NCBI RefSeq assembly: GCF_010730575.1
Contig: NZ_AP022614.1
Coordinates: 3,100,001-3,164,000 of the forward strand
Direction of reading: 5' to 3'
Length of the DNA: 64,000 nucleotides
Source of the DNA: Mycobacterium parmense
GTDB lineage: Bacteria > Actinomycetota > Actinomycetes > Mycobacteriales > Mycobacteriaceae
This document shows, in pieces, positions 17,335-27,258 of this stretch (position 1 is the stretch's first letter; each line of letters opens with the position of its first letter). Under the pieces are notes generated by a model. It did not search any database and had not been told where the DNA came from. It worked only from the letters and a program-made list of their open reading frames with translations. The translations under genes were made by a program, and so were the position numbers.

Positions 17335-20300
17335 GTGAGCAAGGCCGATCCCCTGGCGCGCTTCGGCGCGGTCACCCGCGAATGGTTCACCAGCACCTTC
17401 GCCGCGCCCACGACGGCGCAGGCCGACGCCTGGAACGCCATCGCCGACGGTCACAACACGCTGGTGGTTGCGCCGACGGGGTCCGGCAAGACGCTGGCGG
17501 CCTTCCTTTGGGCCCTGGACAACCTCGCCGCCCTCGCGGGTGCGCCGGACCGTGCGCCCGGCACGCAGGTGCTGTACGTCTCCCCGCTCAAGGCCCTCGC
17601 GGTCGACGTCGAGCGCAACCTGCGCACCCCGCTGGCCGGACTCACCCGGATCGCCGAACGCCACGGTGTGGCGCCGCCGGACATCAGCGTCGGCGTCCGC
17701 TCCGGCGACACGCCGCCCGCACGCCGCCGCGAGCTCATCGCCCGGCCGCCCGACGTCCTGATCACCACCCCCGAGTCGCTGTTCCTCATGCTCACCTCGG
17801 CCGCGCGCGAGACCCTGGCGGGGGTTCACACGGTCATCGTCGACGAGATCCACGCGATCGCCGGCGGCAAGCGCGGCGCACACCTGGCCCTGTCGCTGGA
17901 GCGGCTCGACGACCTGCGCCGCGGCATGTCCGGGAGCCGGCCCGCGCAGCGCATCGGGTTGTCCGCGACGGTGCGCCCACCCGAGGAACTGGCCCGGTTC
18001 TTGTCGGGGCAGTCCCCCACCCGCATCGTGGCGCCCCCGTCGACCAAGACCGTCGAGCTCTCGGTGCAGGTGCCGGTGCCCGACATGGCCAACCTGCCGG
18101 ACAACACCATCTGGCCCGACGTCGAGAAGCGACTGGTCGACCTCATCGAGTCGCACGCCTCGACCATCGTGTTCGCCAATTCGCGGCGGCTCGCGGAGCG
18201 ACTGACCGCGCGGCTCAACGAGATTCACGCCGAGCGTTGCGGTCTAGAGCCGTCGGTCGAACCGAATCCGAAGGTGCCCGGCGGGGCGCCGGCACACCTC
18301 ATGGGCAGCGGCCAGACCCTGGGCGCGGACGCGGTGCTGGCCCGCGCGCACCACGGATCGGTCAGCAAGGAACAGCGCGCCCTCGTCGAGGAGGACCTCA
18401 AACGCGGGCTGCTCAAGGCGGTGGTCGCGACGTCGAGCCTGGAGCTGGGCATCGACATGGGCGCCGTCGATCTGGTGATCCAGGTGGAGGCGCCGCCTTC
18501 GGTGGCCAGTGGCCTGCAACGCATCGGCCGGGCGGGGCATCAAGTCGGCGAGGTCTCGCGCGGCGTGCTCTTCCCCAAGCACCGCACCGACCTGATCGGA
18601 TGCGCGGTCAGCGTGCAGCGGATGCTGGCCGGCCAGATCGAGACCATGCGGGTGCCCGCCAACCCGCTCGACATCCTCGCTCAGCAGACCGTGGCCGCGG
18701 CCGCGCTGGAGCCGCTGGACGCCGACCAATGGTTCGACACCGTGCGCCGCAGCGCGCCGTTCGCCACCCTGCCGCGCAGCGTGTACGAGGCCACCCTGGA
18801 CCTGCTGTCGGGCAAGTATCCGTCCACCGAGTTCGCCGAGCTGCGCCCGCGGCTGGTCTACGACCGCGACGCGGGCACGCTGACCGCGCGGCCCGGCGCG
18901 CAGCGGCTGGCCGTCACCTCCGGCGGCGCCATCCCCGACCGCGGCATGTTCACCGTCTATCTCGCCACCGAGTCGGAGAAGCCGTCGCGGGTCGGCGAGC
19001 TCGACGAGGAGATGGTCTACGAGTCGCGCCCCGGCGACGTCATCTCGCTGGGGGCCACCAGCTGGCGGATCACCGAGATCACCCACGACCGGGTGCTGGT
19101 GATCCCCGCGCCGGGGCAACCGGCAAGGTTGCCGTTCTGGCGCGGCGACGACGCCGGCCGCCCCGCCGAGCTCGGCGCCGCCCTGGGCGCCTTCACCGGC
19201 GAGTTGGCCGCCCTCAGCCGCGACGCCTTCGACAAGCGTTGCGCCACTCTGGGTTTCGACGCCTACGCGACCGACAATCTGTGGGGCTTGCTGGACGAGC
19301 AGAAGGCGGCCACCGGGGTGGTGCCCACCGACACCACCCTGCTGATCGAGCGGTTCCGCGACGAGCTGGGCGACTGGCGGGTGATCCTGCACTCGCCGTA
19401 TGGGCTGCAGGTGAACGGCCCGCTCGCCCTGGCGGTCGGCCGGCGGCTGCGGGAACGCTACGGCATCGACGAGAAGCCGACCGCGTCCGACGACGGCATC
19501 GTGGTGCGGTTGCCCGACACGCTCGAGGAGACCCCGCCCGGTGCCGACCTGTTCGTCTTCGACGCCGACGAGATCGACCCCGTCGTCACCGCCGAGGTGG
19601 GCGGGTCGGCGCTGTTCGCGTCGCGGTTCCGCGAATGCTCGGCGCGGGCCCTGCTGCTGCCCCAGCGCAACCCGGGACGCCGCTCGCCGCTGTGGCAACA
19701 GCGCCAGCGCGCTGCCCAGCTGCTGGAGGTGGCCCGGAAGTACCCCGACTTCCCCGTGGTCCTCGAGACGGTCCGGGAATGCCTGCAGGACGTGTACGAC
19801 GTCCCTGCGCTGACCGGGCTCATGGCCGGGATCGCCCAGCGCCGGGTGCGGGTGCTCGAAACGGAGACTGCCAGGCCCTCGCCGTTCGCCGCGTCGCTGC
19901 TGTTCGGCTACGTCGGCGCCTTCATGTACGAGGGCGACACCCCGCTCGCCGAGCGCCGGGCCGCGGCGCTGTCCCTGGACAGCTCCCTGCTCGCCGAGCT
20001 GCTCGGCCGGGTGGAGCTGCGCGAGCTGCTCGACCCCGCGATCGTCGCCGCTACGGGCCGGCAATTGCAGCACCTCACCGAGGACCGGACCGCGCGTGAC
20101 GCCGAGGCCGTCGCCGACCTGCTGCGGCTGTTGGGCCCGCTGACCGAGGAAGAGGTCGGCGCCCGCGCCGGCGGCGCCGACGTCGGCGGCTGGCTGGAAG
20201 GTCTGCTGGCTGCCCGGCGCGCCCTGCGCGTGTCGTTCGCGGAGCGGGCCTGGTGGGTGGCCGTCGAGGACATCGGCCGGTTGCGCGACGCCGTGGGCGT

Positions 20301-21909
20301 GGCCGTGCCGCTGGGCGTACCGGCCACCTTCACCGAGGAGGTGCCGGACCCGCTGGGCGAGCTGCTCGGCCGCTATGCCCGCACCCGCACCCCGTTCACC
20401 ACGGCCGAGGCCGCCGCCCGATTCGGCCTGGGGTTGCGGGTGACGGCCGACGTGCTGGGCCGGCTGGCCGGTGACGGCCGGCTGGTGCGCGGCGACTTCG
20501 TCGCGGCGCACCAGGGTTCGGCGGGCGCCGGGGGCGAGCAGTGGTGCGACGCCGAGGTCCTGCGCATCCTGCGGCGACGCTCCCTGGCGGCGCTGCGCGC
20601 CCAGGTGGAGCCGGTGAGCACCGCCGCCTACGGGCGCTTCCTGCCGGCCTGGCACCGGGTGGGCGGCGGCGACTCCGGACGTTTCAGCGGACTGGACGGC
20701 CTGGTCGCGGTGGTAGACCAGCTGGCGGGGGCCCGGGTGCCGGCGTCGGCGCTCGAGCCGTTGGTGCTGGCCCCGCGGGTGCGCGACTACGCCCCGGCGA
20801 TGCTCGACGAGCTGCTCGCCACCGGCGAGGTCACCTGGTCGGGCTCCGGCTCGATCTCTGGCAGCGACGGCTGGGTCGCGCTGCACCCCGGCGACACGGC
20901 GCCGCTCACGCTGGCCGGGCCCGCCGACATCGAGCTCACCGACGCCCACCGTGCGATCCTCGACACGCTCTGCGGGGGCGGCGCGTACTTCTTCCGCCAG
21001 CTCGCCCAGAGCGGGGCCGCCGAGGCCGACCTCAAAGCCGCTCTGTGGGAACTGGTCTGGGCCGGCTGGATCACCGGTGACACGTTCGCGCCGGTGCGCG
21101 CCACGCTCGGCGGCGCGGGCGGCCGCAAGCGTTCCGCCCCGGCGCACCGGACCCGCCGCGCGCCGCGCCTGAGCCGGTACAGCGTCGCGCACCCACAGAC
21201 CCGCACCACCGACCCCACCGTCGCGGGCCGTTGGTCGGTCCTCGCGCCACCGGAGCCGGACTCCACGGTGCGCGCCCACTACCAGGCCGAACTGCTGTTG
21301 AACCGGCATGGCGTGCTCACCCGGGGCGCCGTGGCGGCCGAAGACGTTCCCGGCGGGTTCGCCACCCTGTACAAGGTGCTCAGCACGTTCGAGGACGCCG
21401 GCAGGTGCCAGCGGGGCTATTTCGTCGAGTCGCTGGGGGGCGCGCAGTTCGCCGTCGCGTCCACCGTCGACCGGCTGCGGAGCTACACCGACGGGATCGA
21501 CCCCGAACGGCCCGAGTACCGGGCCGTCGTGCTGGCCGCCGCCGATCCGGCCAACCCCTATGGCGCCGCCCTGCCCTGGCCGGCCCGGGACGCGGACGAC
21601 GCCGGGCCGGGGGCGCGGCCGGGCCGCAAGGCGGGGGCGCTGGTCGTGCTGGTGGACGGCGAGCTGGCCTGGTTCCTCGAGCGGGGCGGGCGATCGCTGC
21701 TGACCTTCAGCGAAGACCCTGCGGCCCACCACGCGGCCGCCGCGGCGCTGGCCGACCTGGTCACCTCGCGGCGGGTCTCGGCGGTGCTCGTCGAACGCAT
21801 CGACGGGGCGCCGGCCCTGCAGCCGCACGCCGGCGGGCCCGGCCCCGTCGTCGAGGCGCTGACCGACGCCGGCTTCGCCCGGACACCGCGCGGAATGCGG
21901 CTGCGCTAG
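17335..21909 (+). CDS. lhr: ATP-dependent helicase Lhr
   Basis: Lhr is a large (1524 aa) superfamily 2 3'-5' DNA and RNA:DNA helicase used in DNA repair. Motif I APTGSGKT is at residues 46-53, motif II DEIH at 170-173 and the motif III region GLSATV follows; the RecA2 motif RIGRAGHQ is near residue 400. The extra C-terminal half, with Lhr-specific winged helix and beta-barrel domains, is present. The GTG start at 17335 has only a weak GGTGGA upstream. nei follows after 2 nt, so helicase and glycosylase are co-expressed, as in Rv3296-Rv3297. Confidence 0.96.
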   Translation: MSKADPLARFGAVTREWFTSTFAAPTTAQADAWNAIADGHNTLVVAPTGSGKTLAAFLWALDNLAALAGAPDRAPGTQVLYVSPLKALAVDVERNLRTPLAGLTRIAERHGVAPPDISVGVRSGDTPPARRRELIARPPDVLITTPESLFLMLTSAARETLAGVHTVIVDEIHAIAGGKRGAHLALSLERLDDLRRGMSGSRPAQRIGLSATVRPPEELARFLSGQSPTRIVAPPSTKTVELSVQVPVPDMANLPDNTIWPDVEKRLVDLIESHASTIVFANSRRLAERLTARLNEIHAERCGLEPSVEPNPKVPGGAPAHLMGSGQTLGADAVLARAHHGSVSKEQRALVEEDLKRGLLKAVVATSSLELGIDMGAVDLVIQVEAPPSVASGLQRIGRAGHQVGEVSRGVLFPKHRTDLIGCAVSVQRMLAGQIETMRVPANPLDILAQQTVAAAALEPLDADQWFDTVRRSAPFATLPRSVYEATLDLLSGKYPSTEFAELRPRLVYDRDAGTLTARPGAQRLAVTSGGAIPDRGMFTVYLATESEKPSRVGELDEEMVYESRPGDVISLGATSWRITEITHDRVLVIPAPGQPARLPFWRGDDAGRPAELGAALGAFTGELAALSRDAFDKRCATLGFDAYATDNLWGLLDEQKAATGVVPTDTTLLIERFRDELGDWRVILHSPYGLQVNGPLALAVGRRLRERYGIDEKPTASDDGIVVRLPDTLEETPPGADLFVFDADEIDPVVTAEVGGSALFASRFRECSARALLLPQRNPGRRSPLWQQRQRAAQLLEVARKYPDFPVVLETVRECLQDVYDVPALTGLMAGIAQRRVRVLETETARPSPFAASLLFGYVGAFMYEGDTPLAERRAAALSLDSSLLAELLGRVELRELLDPAIVAATGRQLQHLTEDRTARDAEAVADLLRLLGPLTEEEVGARAGGADVGGWLEGLLAARRALRVSFAERAWWVAVEDIGRLRDAVGVAVPLGVPATFTEEVPDPLGELLGRYARTRTPFTTAEAAARFGLGLRVTADVLGRLAGDGRLVRGDFVAAHQGSAGAGGEQWCDAEVLRILRRRSLAALRAQVEPVSTAAYGRFLPAWHRVGGGDSGRFSGLDGLVAVVDQLAGARVPASALEPLVLAPRVRDYAPAMLDELLATGEVTWSGSGSISGSDGWVALHPGDTAPLTLAGPADIELTDAHRAILDTLCGGGAYFFRQLAQSGAAEADLKAALWELVWAGWITGDTFAPVRATLGGAGGRKRSAPAHRTRRAPRLSRYSVAHPQTRTTDPTVAGRWSVLAPPEPDSTVRAHYQAELLLNRHGVLTRGAVAAEDVPGGFATLYKVLSTFEDAGRCQRGYFVESLGGAQFAVASTVDRLRSYTDGIDPERPEYRAVVLAAADPANPYGAALPWPARDADDAGPGARPGRKAGALVVLVDGELAWFLERGGRSLLTFSEDPAAHHAAAAALADLVTSRRVSAVLVERIDGAPALQPHAGGPGPVVEALTDAGFARTPRGMRLR

Positions 21910-21911
21910 CC

Positions 21912-22667
21912 ATGCCCGAGGGAGACACCGTCTGGCACACCGCGGCCAACCTGCGAGCACACCTGGCGGGTCGCACGCTGACCCGCTGCGACGTGCGGGT
22001 GCCGCGCTTCGCCACCGTGGACCTGCGGGGCCACGCGGTCGACGAGGTGCTCAGCCGGGGCAAGCACCTGTTCATCCGTGTAGGGCCGGCCAGCATTCAC
22101 TCGCACCTGAAGATGGACGGCAGCTGGCGCGTCAGCGAGCGCCCCGTCCGGGTGGACTACCGGGCGCGCATCGTCCTGGAGGCCGGCGCCGTGCGTGCCG
22201 TCGGAGTCGACCTGGGCGTGCTGGAGATCCTCGACCGCGACCGCGACGGCGACGCCGTGGCGCACCTGGGGCCCGACCTGTTGGGCCCGGACTGGGACCC
22301 GCGGCTGGCGGCGGCCAACCTGACCGCGGTCCCGGATCGGCCGATCGCCGAGGCGCTGCTGGACCAGCGGGTCATGGCCGGGATCGGCAACGTCTACTGC
22401 AACGAGCTGTGCTTCGTCAGCGGAGTCCTGCCGACCGCGCCGGTCGCCGCGATCCCCGACCCCCACCGGCTGGTCGTGCGTGCCCGGGACATGTTGTGGC
22501 TCAACCGCTCACGCTGGAACCGCTGCACCACGGGCGACACCCGTGCGGGCCGGCAGCTGTGGGTGTACGGGCGGGCGGGCCAGGGCTGCCGTCGCTGCGG
22601 GACCCCGGTCAACTACGACGACACCGGCGAGCGGGTCACGTATTGGTGCCCCACCTGTCAGCGTTGA
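21912..22667 (+). CDS. nei: Endonuclease VIII-type DNA glycosylase Nei
   Basis: This 251-aa Fpg/Nei-family glycosylase and AP lyase excises oxidised pyrimidines. The N-terminal [11 protein letters not shown] provides the catalytic proline (after Met removal) and glutamate; [18 protein letters not shown] is the helix-2-turn-helix. The C-terminal zinc finger has CRRC and CPTC pairs. The ATG lies 2 nt after the lhr stop. Its 3' end faces lpqC with only 4 nt between the stop codons. Confidence 0.95.
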   Translation: MPEGDTVWHTAANLRAHLAGRTLTRCDVRVPRFATVDLRGHAVDEVLSRGKHLFIRVGPASIHSHLKMDGSWRVSERPVRVDYRARIVLEAGAVRAVGVDLGVLEILDRDRDGDAVAHLGPDLLGPDWDPRLAAANLTAVPDRPIAEALLDQRVMAGIGNVYCNELCFVSGVLPTAPVAAIPDPHRLVVRARDMLWLNRSRWNRCTTGDTRAGRQLWVYGRAGQGCRRCGTPVNYDDTGERVTYWCPTCQR

Positions 22668-22671
22668 TCGC

Positions 22672-23589
22672 CTACTCGCGGCCGTGCGCCAAGAAGAACT
22701 GCGCGATGGCCTCCGACGCGTTGAGCGCGCGGGTGGTGGGCCCGATGACGGTTCGAGGCAGGTATTGCTTGCCGCCCGGCCAGGTGTGGCCGCCCTTGTC
22801 GACCTGATAGAGGACCACCTCTGAGGCCGCGGCGCACTCGCCGGAGTCGAAGCGGTGAACGACGGTGCCGTCCCCGGCGTCGGGCAGCACCTGCGCCGAC
22901 GGGTCGCCCTGACAGCCGTCGACCGCACGCCATTTGCTCAACATGTTTTTAACGGACACCGCATGGCTCACCCCTCCGCGACCGCGCACCACGCCCCCGT
23001 TGAACGGCACCAGCGGATCGGCGGTGCCGTGCGCCGCCCACACCGAGACCGGCCGCGACGGGTTGCACGCCACGTTCGCGCCGAGTGTGCCCGCCACCGG
23101 CGCGATGGCGGCGAACACGTCGGCTCGGTCACAGGCCAGCCTGGTCGACATGAATCCGCCGTTGGACATGCCGGTGACGAAGACGTGACCGGGGTCGATG
23201 TTGTAGTCGCCCCGCAGTTTGCCGACCAGCGAGACGAGGAAGGCGACGTCGTCGACGTGGTGGCGGTCGGCGGGCGCCGCGCCGCGGCCATCGGCCCAGC
23301 TCTTCTCGAATCCGTCGGGATAGACCACCAACAGGTGATGGGCGTCGGCGACGGGGTCGAAATCGGTCAGGCCACGTTGCCCGATCCCGGTTCCGCCGCC
23401 CCCGTGCAGGCTGAGCACCAGCCCGACGGGTTCGCCCGGCGGCACATGCAGCGTGTAGGTCCGGTCGATGCCGCCCGAACGCAGGCCGCCGGGCAGGTCC
23501 TGGGCGCTGGCGGCCTCCACGTGCCGCACGCCGCAACCGACCAGACAGGTGGCCACCGCCGCGAGCGACAGCCATCGTGGGTACGGCAT
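22672..23589 (-). CDS. lpqC: Lipoprotein esterase LpqC (PHB depolymerase-like)
   Basis: LpqC is a 305-aa predicted lipoprotein with a lipobox LVGC at residues 16-19 of a short signal peptide. The alpha/beta-hydrolase core has the nucleophile elbow VTGMSNGGF (G-x-S-x-G) and LVLSLHGGGGTG forming the oxyanion region, as in poly(3-hydroxybutyrate) depolymerase and feruloyl esterase relatives. The true substrate is unknown. The ATG at 23589 lies 6 nt after a -10 hexamer on the minus strand, suggesting a leaderless mRNA. It corresponds to Rv3298c. Confidence 0.9.
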   Translation of the reverse strand: MPYPRWLSLAAVATCLVGCGVRHVEAASAQDLPGGLRSGGIDRTYTLHVPPGEPVGLVLSLHGGGGTGIGQRGLTDFDPVADAHHLLVVYPDGFEKSWADGRGAAPADRHHVDDVAFLVSLVGKLRGDYNIDPGHVFVTGMSNGGFMSTRLACDRADVFAAIAPVAGTLGANVACNPSRPVSVWAAHGTADPLVPFNGGVVRGRGGVSHAVSVKNMLSKWRAVDGCQGDPSAQVLPDAGDGTVVHRFDSGECAAASEVVLYQVDKGGHTWPGGKQYLPRTVIGPTTRALNASEAIAQFFLAHGRE

Positions 23590-23595
23590 GCGGAC

Positions 23596-23601
23596 AAATT
23601 A
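23596..23601 (-). promoter_or_regulatory. -10 hexamer of a leaderless lpqC promoter
   Basis: On the minus strand TAATTT ends 6 nt before the lpqC ATG. Confidence 0.5.
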
Positions 23602-23793
23602 CCGACCGCGGGTGGGCTTCGACGAGTGCCGGGCGGCTGGGCGCGGCGAGCGCAAGCCCGACGGCCACGGAGTTGCGGCGTTAGTAATGCCGACGATGAT
23701 TGCAGGACGCCGTTTCGTAACTTTCCGGCCATGTTGGAAGGCCACGTTATGGACGACGAATCAGGGCCCTCACGTCGTACGGGAGTTTTCCAC

Positions 23794-24144
23794 ATGTTGA
23801 TCACGCGCACTCGGACACCCAGCTGGGTGCTCACCCTTGTCGGTGCCGTCGTCGCTTCGGCGATTGCGCTGCTCACGCCCCTGCTAGCAGCGCCTACCGC
23901 GCACGCGGACGCCACAGACGACGCCTTCGTCGCGGCGCTCAAGGCTCACGGCATCGTCCACGAGTCCAACTCGGCCGCCATCGCCGCCGGCCACCTGGTC
24001 TGCCACCAGATGGACATGGGCAAGACCCAGGAGCAGATCGCCACGGACGTGATGAACAGCAGCACGCTCGACGGCGACAACGCCGGATACTTCGTCGCCG
24101 TCGCCGAACGCGCGTACTGCCCGCAGTACGCCGACATCTCCTGA
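23794..24144 (+). CDS. Secreted DUF732-family protein (first copy)
   Basis: This 116-aa protein has a Sec signal peptide (hydrophobic VLTLVGAVVASAIALLTPLL, then AHA-DAT as cleavage site) and a short mature domain. DDAFVAALKAHGI, GHLVCHQMDMG and AYCPQY match the DUF732 family of small mycobacterial exported proteins, with two cysteines likely to form a disulfide. GGGAG lies 8 nt before the ATG at 23794; in-frame ATGs at 23731 and 23749 would break the signal peptide. A clear terminator follows. A paralogue lies about 200 nt downstream. The function is unknown. Confidence 0.85.
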   Translation: MLITRTRTPSWVLTLVGAVVASAIALLTPLLAAPTAHADATDDAFVAALKAHGIVHESNSAAIAAGHLVCHQMDMGKTQEQIATDVMNSSTLDGDNAGYFVAVAERAYCPQYADIS

Positions 24145-24155
24145 GATAGCCGCCG

Positions 24156-24190
24156 GGGGCGGGGTTCGCAATCCCGCCCCATTCTTTCCT
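24156..24190 (+). terminator. Intrinsic terminator after the first DUF732 gene
   Basis: GGGGCGGG and CCCGCCCC form a perfect 8-bp stem with a 9-nt loop, followed by ATTCTTTCCT. It begins 12 nt after the stop codon and is the most canonical terminator in the window. Confidence 0.75.
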
Positions 24191-24351
24191 CAACCACCCC
24201 CTTCGATAGGGCCGTCGGCGGCGGCACCGTCCGCGCCGCCGTGGCCCAGATCTCAGCGATTCCCGGCTCGCGAGAACCTGTAACGTGCGAGCATTCGGGC
24301 TGGATTCGATGACAGCAACCAACGGCGCTTATGTTCTGGGGAGTGGCACAG

Positions 24352-24690
24352 ATGACGAGCATCCGTATGCGAAAGCACGCGCGGTTGTTCTTGGCTACCG
24401 GGGTCGTCCCCGCGGTCGGGCTGCTCGGCACGCTGGCGGCGCCGAACGCACGCGGCGACGCCGTCGACGACGCGTTCATCGGGGCGCTGAAGGCAAAGAA
24501 CATCACCTTCGAATCGCCGGCGACCGCCATCAACTCGGGCCACCTGGTCTGCCACGAACTCGACCTCGGCTCGACGCCGGAGCAGACCGCGCAGGACGTG
24601 ATGAACAGCAGTCAGCTCGACGGCTACCACGCGGGCTACTTCGTCGGCGTCAGCATCCGGGCGTACTGCCCCAAGTACGCCGGCCAGTAA
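24352..24690 (+). CDS. Secreted DUF732-family protein (second copy)
   Basis: This 112-aa paralogue of the preceding gene shares DDAF, GHLVCHELDLG, DVMNSSQLDG, AGYFVGV and AYCPKY. It has a signal peptide ending ARG-DAV. The ATG at 24352 has GGGAG about 8 nt upstream; an in-frame ATG at 24331 precedes that site. The two copies are near 55-60 percent identical over the mature domain by eye, so they are an old tandem duplication. The role is unknown; the two conserved cysteines and secretion suggest an envelope function. Confidence 0.83.
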   Translation: MTSIRMRKHARLFLATGVVPAVGLLGTLAAPNARGDAVDDAFIGALKAKNITFESPATAINSGHLVCHELDLGSTPEQTAQDVMNSSQLDGYHAGYFVGVSIRAYCPKYAGQ

Positions 24691-24782
24691 CGATCCGATA
24701 ATTAACAGCGCGTTGACAGGAACGCGATAATCCGGCGCGTAAAATTGGCGCGATACAAACAATTACGGAGATTCGGCTTTTC

Positions 24783-25001
24783 ATGATAATGAAAGTCCTC
24801 AGCGGTGGTGCCATCGTCGTGGGCGTCGCCGTCGGACTATCGGGGACGGCCACCGCCGACCCGCCCAGTCCGTTCGGATCGCTCGGATGCAGCTGCCAGG
24901 AGACCGCACCGGCGGGTAGCCCGGCACTCACCCAGAAGATCGACCGCGGGATACGGCAGGGCCTTTCCGGGCTGCCGTCAAGCCCCGTATTCGACCAGTA
25001 G
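24783..25001 (+). CDS. Small secreted cysteine-containing protein
   Basis: This 72-aa protein starts with a signal peptide (KVLSGGAIVVGVAVGLSGTA, cleavage after ATA) and has a mature part of about 46 residues with SLGCSCQETAPAG and IDRGIRQGL. I recall similar small exported proteins with the CSCQETAPAG motif repeated across mycobacterial genomes, without known function. ATG codons at 24783 and 24789 are both possible; the Shine-Dalgarno is weak (GGAGA, 14-20 nt upstream). It is probably transcribed on its own. Confidence 0.75.
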   Translation: MIMKVLSGGAIVVGVAVGLSGTATADPPSPFGSLGCSCQETAPAGSPALTQKIDRGIRQGLSGLPSSPVFDQ

Positions 25002-25086
25002 CGTTCGTCGGGCCGCATGTTCAGCCCGTCGCCCCCTGCGCCACGGCTTGCCGCGGACGGTGACCTGGCCCGCGGGAAATCGGTTC

Positions 25087-25114
25087 TGTAGACACCTGCT
25101 TGCAGCTGTCTACA
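25087..25114. promoter_or_regulatory. 28-nt near-perfect palindrome
   Basis: TGTAGACA and TGTCTACA flank CTGC-TT-GCAG, so 12 of 13 pairs match around a TT centre, with one C-C mismatch on each side. It lies alone in the 480-nt gap before the ABC importer genes. It could be an operator for a dimeric regulator, a recombination site or a hairpin terminator. Confidence 0.55.
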
Positions 25115-25168
25115 CCGAGGTAGTCATACATATGGTGCCGCCGCTGCGCCTTGTCGGGAGTCAGGGTG

Positions 25169-25372
25169 TCACTTGCCGAAACCAACTGTGGGGTCACGAT
25201 TGTCACGCAGCGCGCGTGACAGCGAGGCGTAGCCGGCCGGCCTGACGGTGTAGTAGCGCGGCAACAAGCCGGGGAACTCGCGGACCGATCCGAAGCCCGC
25301 ACGGGTCAGCAGCGCCGCGCGAGTCGGTGAGCTGAACCCGAAAGGCTTCTGCGACGTCTGTTTACCGCCCAT
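25169..25372 (-). CDS. Unrecognised 67-aa open frame, possibly a gene remnant
   Basis: This short frame begins MGGKQTSQKPFGFSS and contains RAALLTRAGFGSVREFPGLL. The phrase LLTRAGFGSVR looks like the C-terminal part of some SAM-dependent methyltransferases, but the upstream part of such a protein is missing: a stop codon directly precedes the ATG. It may be the end of a decayed gene. No clear ribosome binding site is seen. The remainder of the 25002-25483 gap holds only the palindrome and no convincing coding sequence. Confidence 0.35.
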   Translation of the reverse strand: MGGKQTSQKPFGFSSPTRAALLTRAGFGSVREFPGLLPRYYTVRPAGYASLSRALRDNRDPTVGFGK

Positions 25373-25483
25373 TCACTCTGTGGATGGCGGCACCGGTGTC
25401 CGCTTGGTGAAAGCGTCTTCAGTGCGCCACCATTGCCCCTGGCTCGCCGAGCCGATTTCGCTGAGTGTCAGGGCGGTGGACGG

Positions 25484-27232
25484 ATGACCTTGGTTGGCAC
25501 ATTTCCCGGCCGCGGTGTGGCTATGGCGGCGCGGCCGCCGCGCAACTGGGCAGCGGATGTCGCCGTGTTCGTCGGCGCCGCGGTTTTGTTGTGGTTGGTG
25601 GTGCGTGTCGGCCGCGGGACGGCTGTGCCGTGGACGGTGCCGAGCGCGCCCTCGTCGGTGTCCACCGATCCCGGCCAATTGCCGTACTACGCCGCCCGAT
25701 CGCTGCTACGTATGTTCGCCGCGCTGGGCTTGTCGTTGATCTTCACGTTCTTCTACGCTACTGCGGCGGCGCGCTCACGACGCGCTGAAAAAGTGCTCAT
25801 CCCGCTGTTGGACTTTCTGCAATCCGTGCCAGTCCTGGGATTCCTCGCCATCACCATCACCGGGTTCATCGCGTTGTTTCCCGGTTCGATGTTGGGCCTG
25901 GAATGCGCGTCGATCTTCGCGATCTTCACCTCGCAGGCGTGGAACATGACATTCGCGTTCTACCAATCGCTGATCACCCAGCCTCACGATCTCGACGAGG
26001 CCTCCCGTCTGTTACGGCTCTCACGATGGCAGCGATTCTGGCGGGTCGACCTGCCCAGCGGGGTAATTCCGCTCGTCTGGAACGGCATGATGAGTTTCGG
26101 CGGGGGCTGGTTTTTCCTCACCGCGTCGGAAGCCTTGAGCGTCAACAACCACAAGTTCGCCCTGCCCGGGATCGGCGCCTACGTGGCGTCTGCCAGCAAC
26201 GAGGGAAACCTGACCAGGGTGCTGCTGGCCATCGTGACCATGATCGTGGTGATCATCGGGGTCAACGCGCTGTTCTGGCGCCCGTTGACGGCGTGGTCCG
26301 AACGGTTCCGCATCGAGGAATCCCAGGCCATCGAAGCGCCGCGCAGTGTCACGCTGAACATCCTGCGGCGCTCTCGTGTTCCCGGCATCGTCGGCCGTCC
26401 GCTCGGGCGGCTGGTGTATCCGATCGACCGAGTGACCGCGGTGTTCGGGACCACCGGACCTCCGCTGAAAACATCACCCGTGCGCCGCCGCGCCGGCGAC
26501 GCCGTATTCATTCTCAGCGTGACGGTCGCGCTCGGCTACGGCGCGTTCCGGGTGATCGCTTACATCGCCGGCAGCGCCGGCTTCAGCGAGGTCGGGCACG
26601 CGGCGCTGCTCGGCTTGGCCACCTTCGCCCGCGTCGTGGTGGTGGTCGTCGTCTCAACGTTGATCTGGGTGCCGATCGGAGTCTGGATTGGCATGAATCC
26701 CAAGGTGACTCGGCTGGCCCAGCCGGTGGTGCAGGTGCTGGCGTCATTTCCGGCAAACTTCTTGTTCCCGTTGTTCACTGCCGCGCTGCTTGCCACCGGG
26801 ATCAGCATCAACTGGGGCGGTATTTTGCTCATGGCGCTCGGCACGCAGTGGTACATCCTGTTCAACGTGATCGCCGGGGCCAGTGCGATTCCCACCGAGC
26901 TTCGTGACGCCGCCGCCAGCCTGAGGCTGCCCACGATGCTGAGGTGGCGCACCCTGATACTGCCCGGAATCTTCGGTAGCTACGTCACCGGCGGCATCAC
27001 CGCAGCCGGGGGGGCGTGGAACGCGTCCATCGTCGCTGAAGTCGTCCAGTACCACAGCACCACATTGTCGGCCGTCGGGCTGGGCGCCTACATCACGCAT
27101 GCCACCGCGGTGGGTGACGCGCCGCGCCTGCTGATCGGCGTGATCGCGATGAGCTTCTATGTCGTGACGATGAACATCGTGCTTTGGCAGCGCCTCTACC
27201 GCCTGTCCGAGCGGCGTTTCTCCTTATCCTGA
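25484..27232 (+). CDS. ABC importer permease with two fused permease domains
   Basis: This 582-aa protein fuses two NitT/TauT-type permease domains. Each half has about six helices and an EAA-type loop: LDEASRLLRLSRWQRFWRVDLP in the first (split here around residue 170) and LRDAAASLRLPTMLRW in the second. The ATG at 25484 is preferred; a longer frame exists upstream without better evidence. The ATPase gene follows 26 nt downstream. No substrate-binding protein is nearby, which is unusual for this importer class. The substrate is unknown; nitrate, sulfonate or bicarbonate relatives exist. Confidence 0.85.
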   Translation: MTLVGTFPGRGVAMAARPPRNWAADVAVFVGAAVLLWLVVRVGRGTAVPWTVPSAPSSVSTDPGQLPYYAARSLLRMFAALGLSLIFTFFYATAAARSRRAEKVLIPLLDFLQSVPVLGFLAITITGFIALFPGSMLGLECASIFAIFTSQAWNMTFAFYQSLITQPHDLDEASRLLRLSRWQRFWRVDLPSGVIPLVWNGMMSFGGGWFFLTASEALSVNNHKFALPGIGAYVASASNEGNLTRVLLAIVTMIVVIIGVNALFWRPLTAWSERFRIEESQAIEAPRSVTLNILRRSRVPGIVGRPLGRLVYPIDRVTAVFGTTGPPLKTSPVRRRAGDAVFILSVTVALGYGAFRVIAYIAGSAGFSEVGHAALLGLATFARVVVVVVVSTLIWVPIGVWIGMNPKVTRLAQPVVQVLASFPANFLFPLFTAALLATGISINWGGILLMALGTQWYILFNVIAGASAIPTELRDAAASLRLPTMLRWRTLILPGIFGSYVTGGITAAGGAWNASIVAEVVQYHSTTLSAVGLGAYITHATAVGDAPRLLIGVIAMSFYVVTMNIVLWQRLYRLSERRFSLS

Positions 27233-27258
27233 TCCGCAAAAGTTTGACGGAGGTTCCC

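Noticed and set aside
18244..21960. A 1238-codon open frame antisense to lhr
   Set aside because: Low-complexity His/Arg/Gln/Gly-rich shadow of a GC-rich gene; the opposite strand encodes a complete Lhr helicase with all motifs.
24713..24745. TTGACA and TAAAAT as a strong sigma-A promoter for the small secreted gene
   Set aside because: The spacer is 21 nt, too long for a good promoter, so it was not listed.
25373..25678. Minus-strand frame opposite the start of the ABC permease
   Set aside because: Arg/His-rich shadow without a ribosome binding site or domain.
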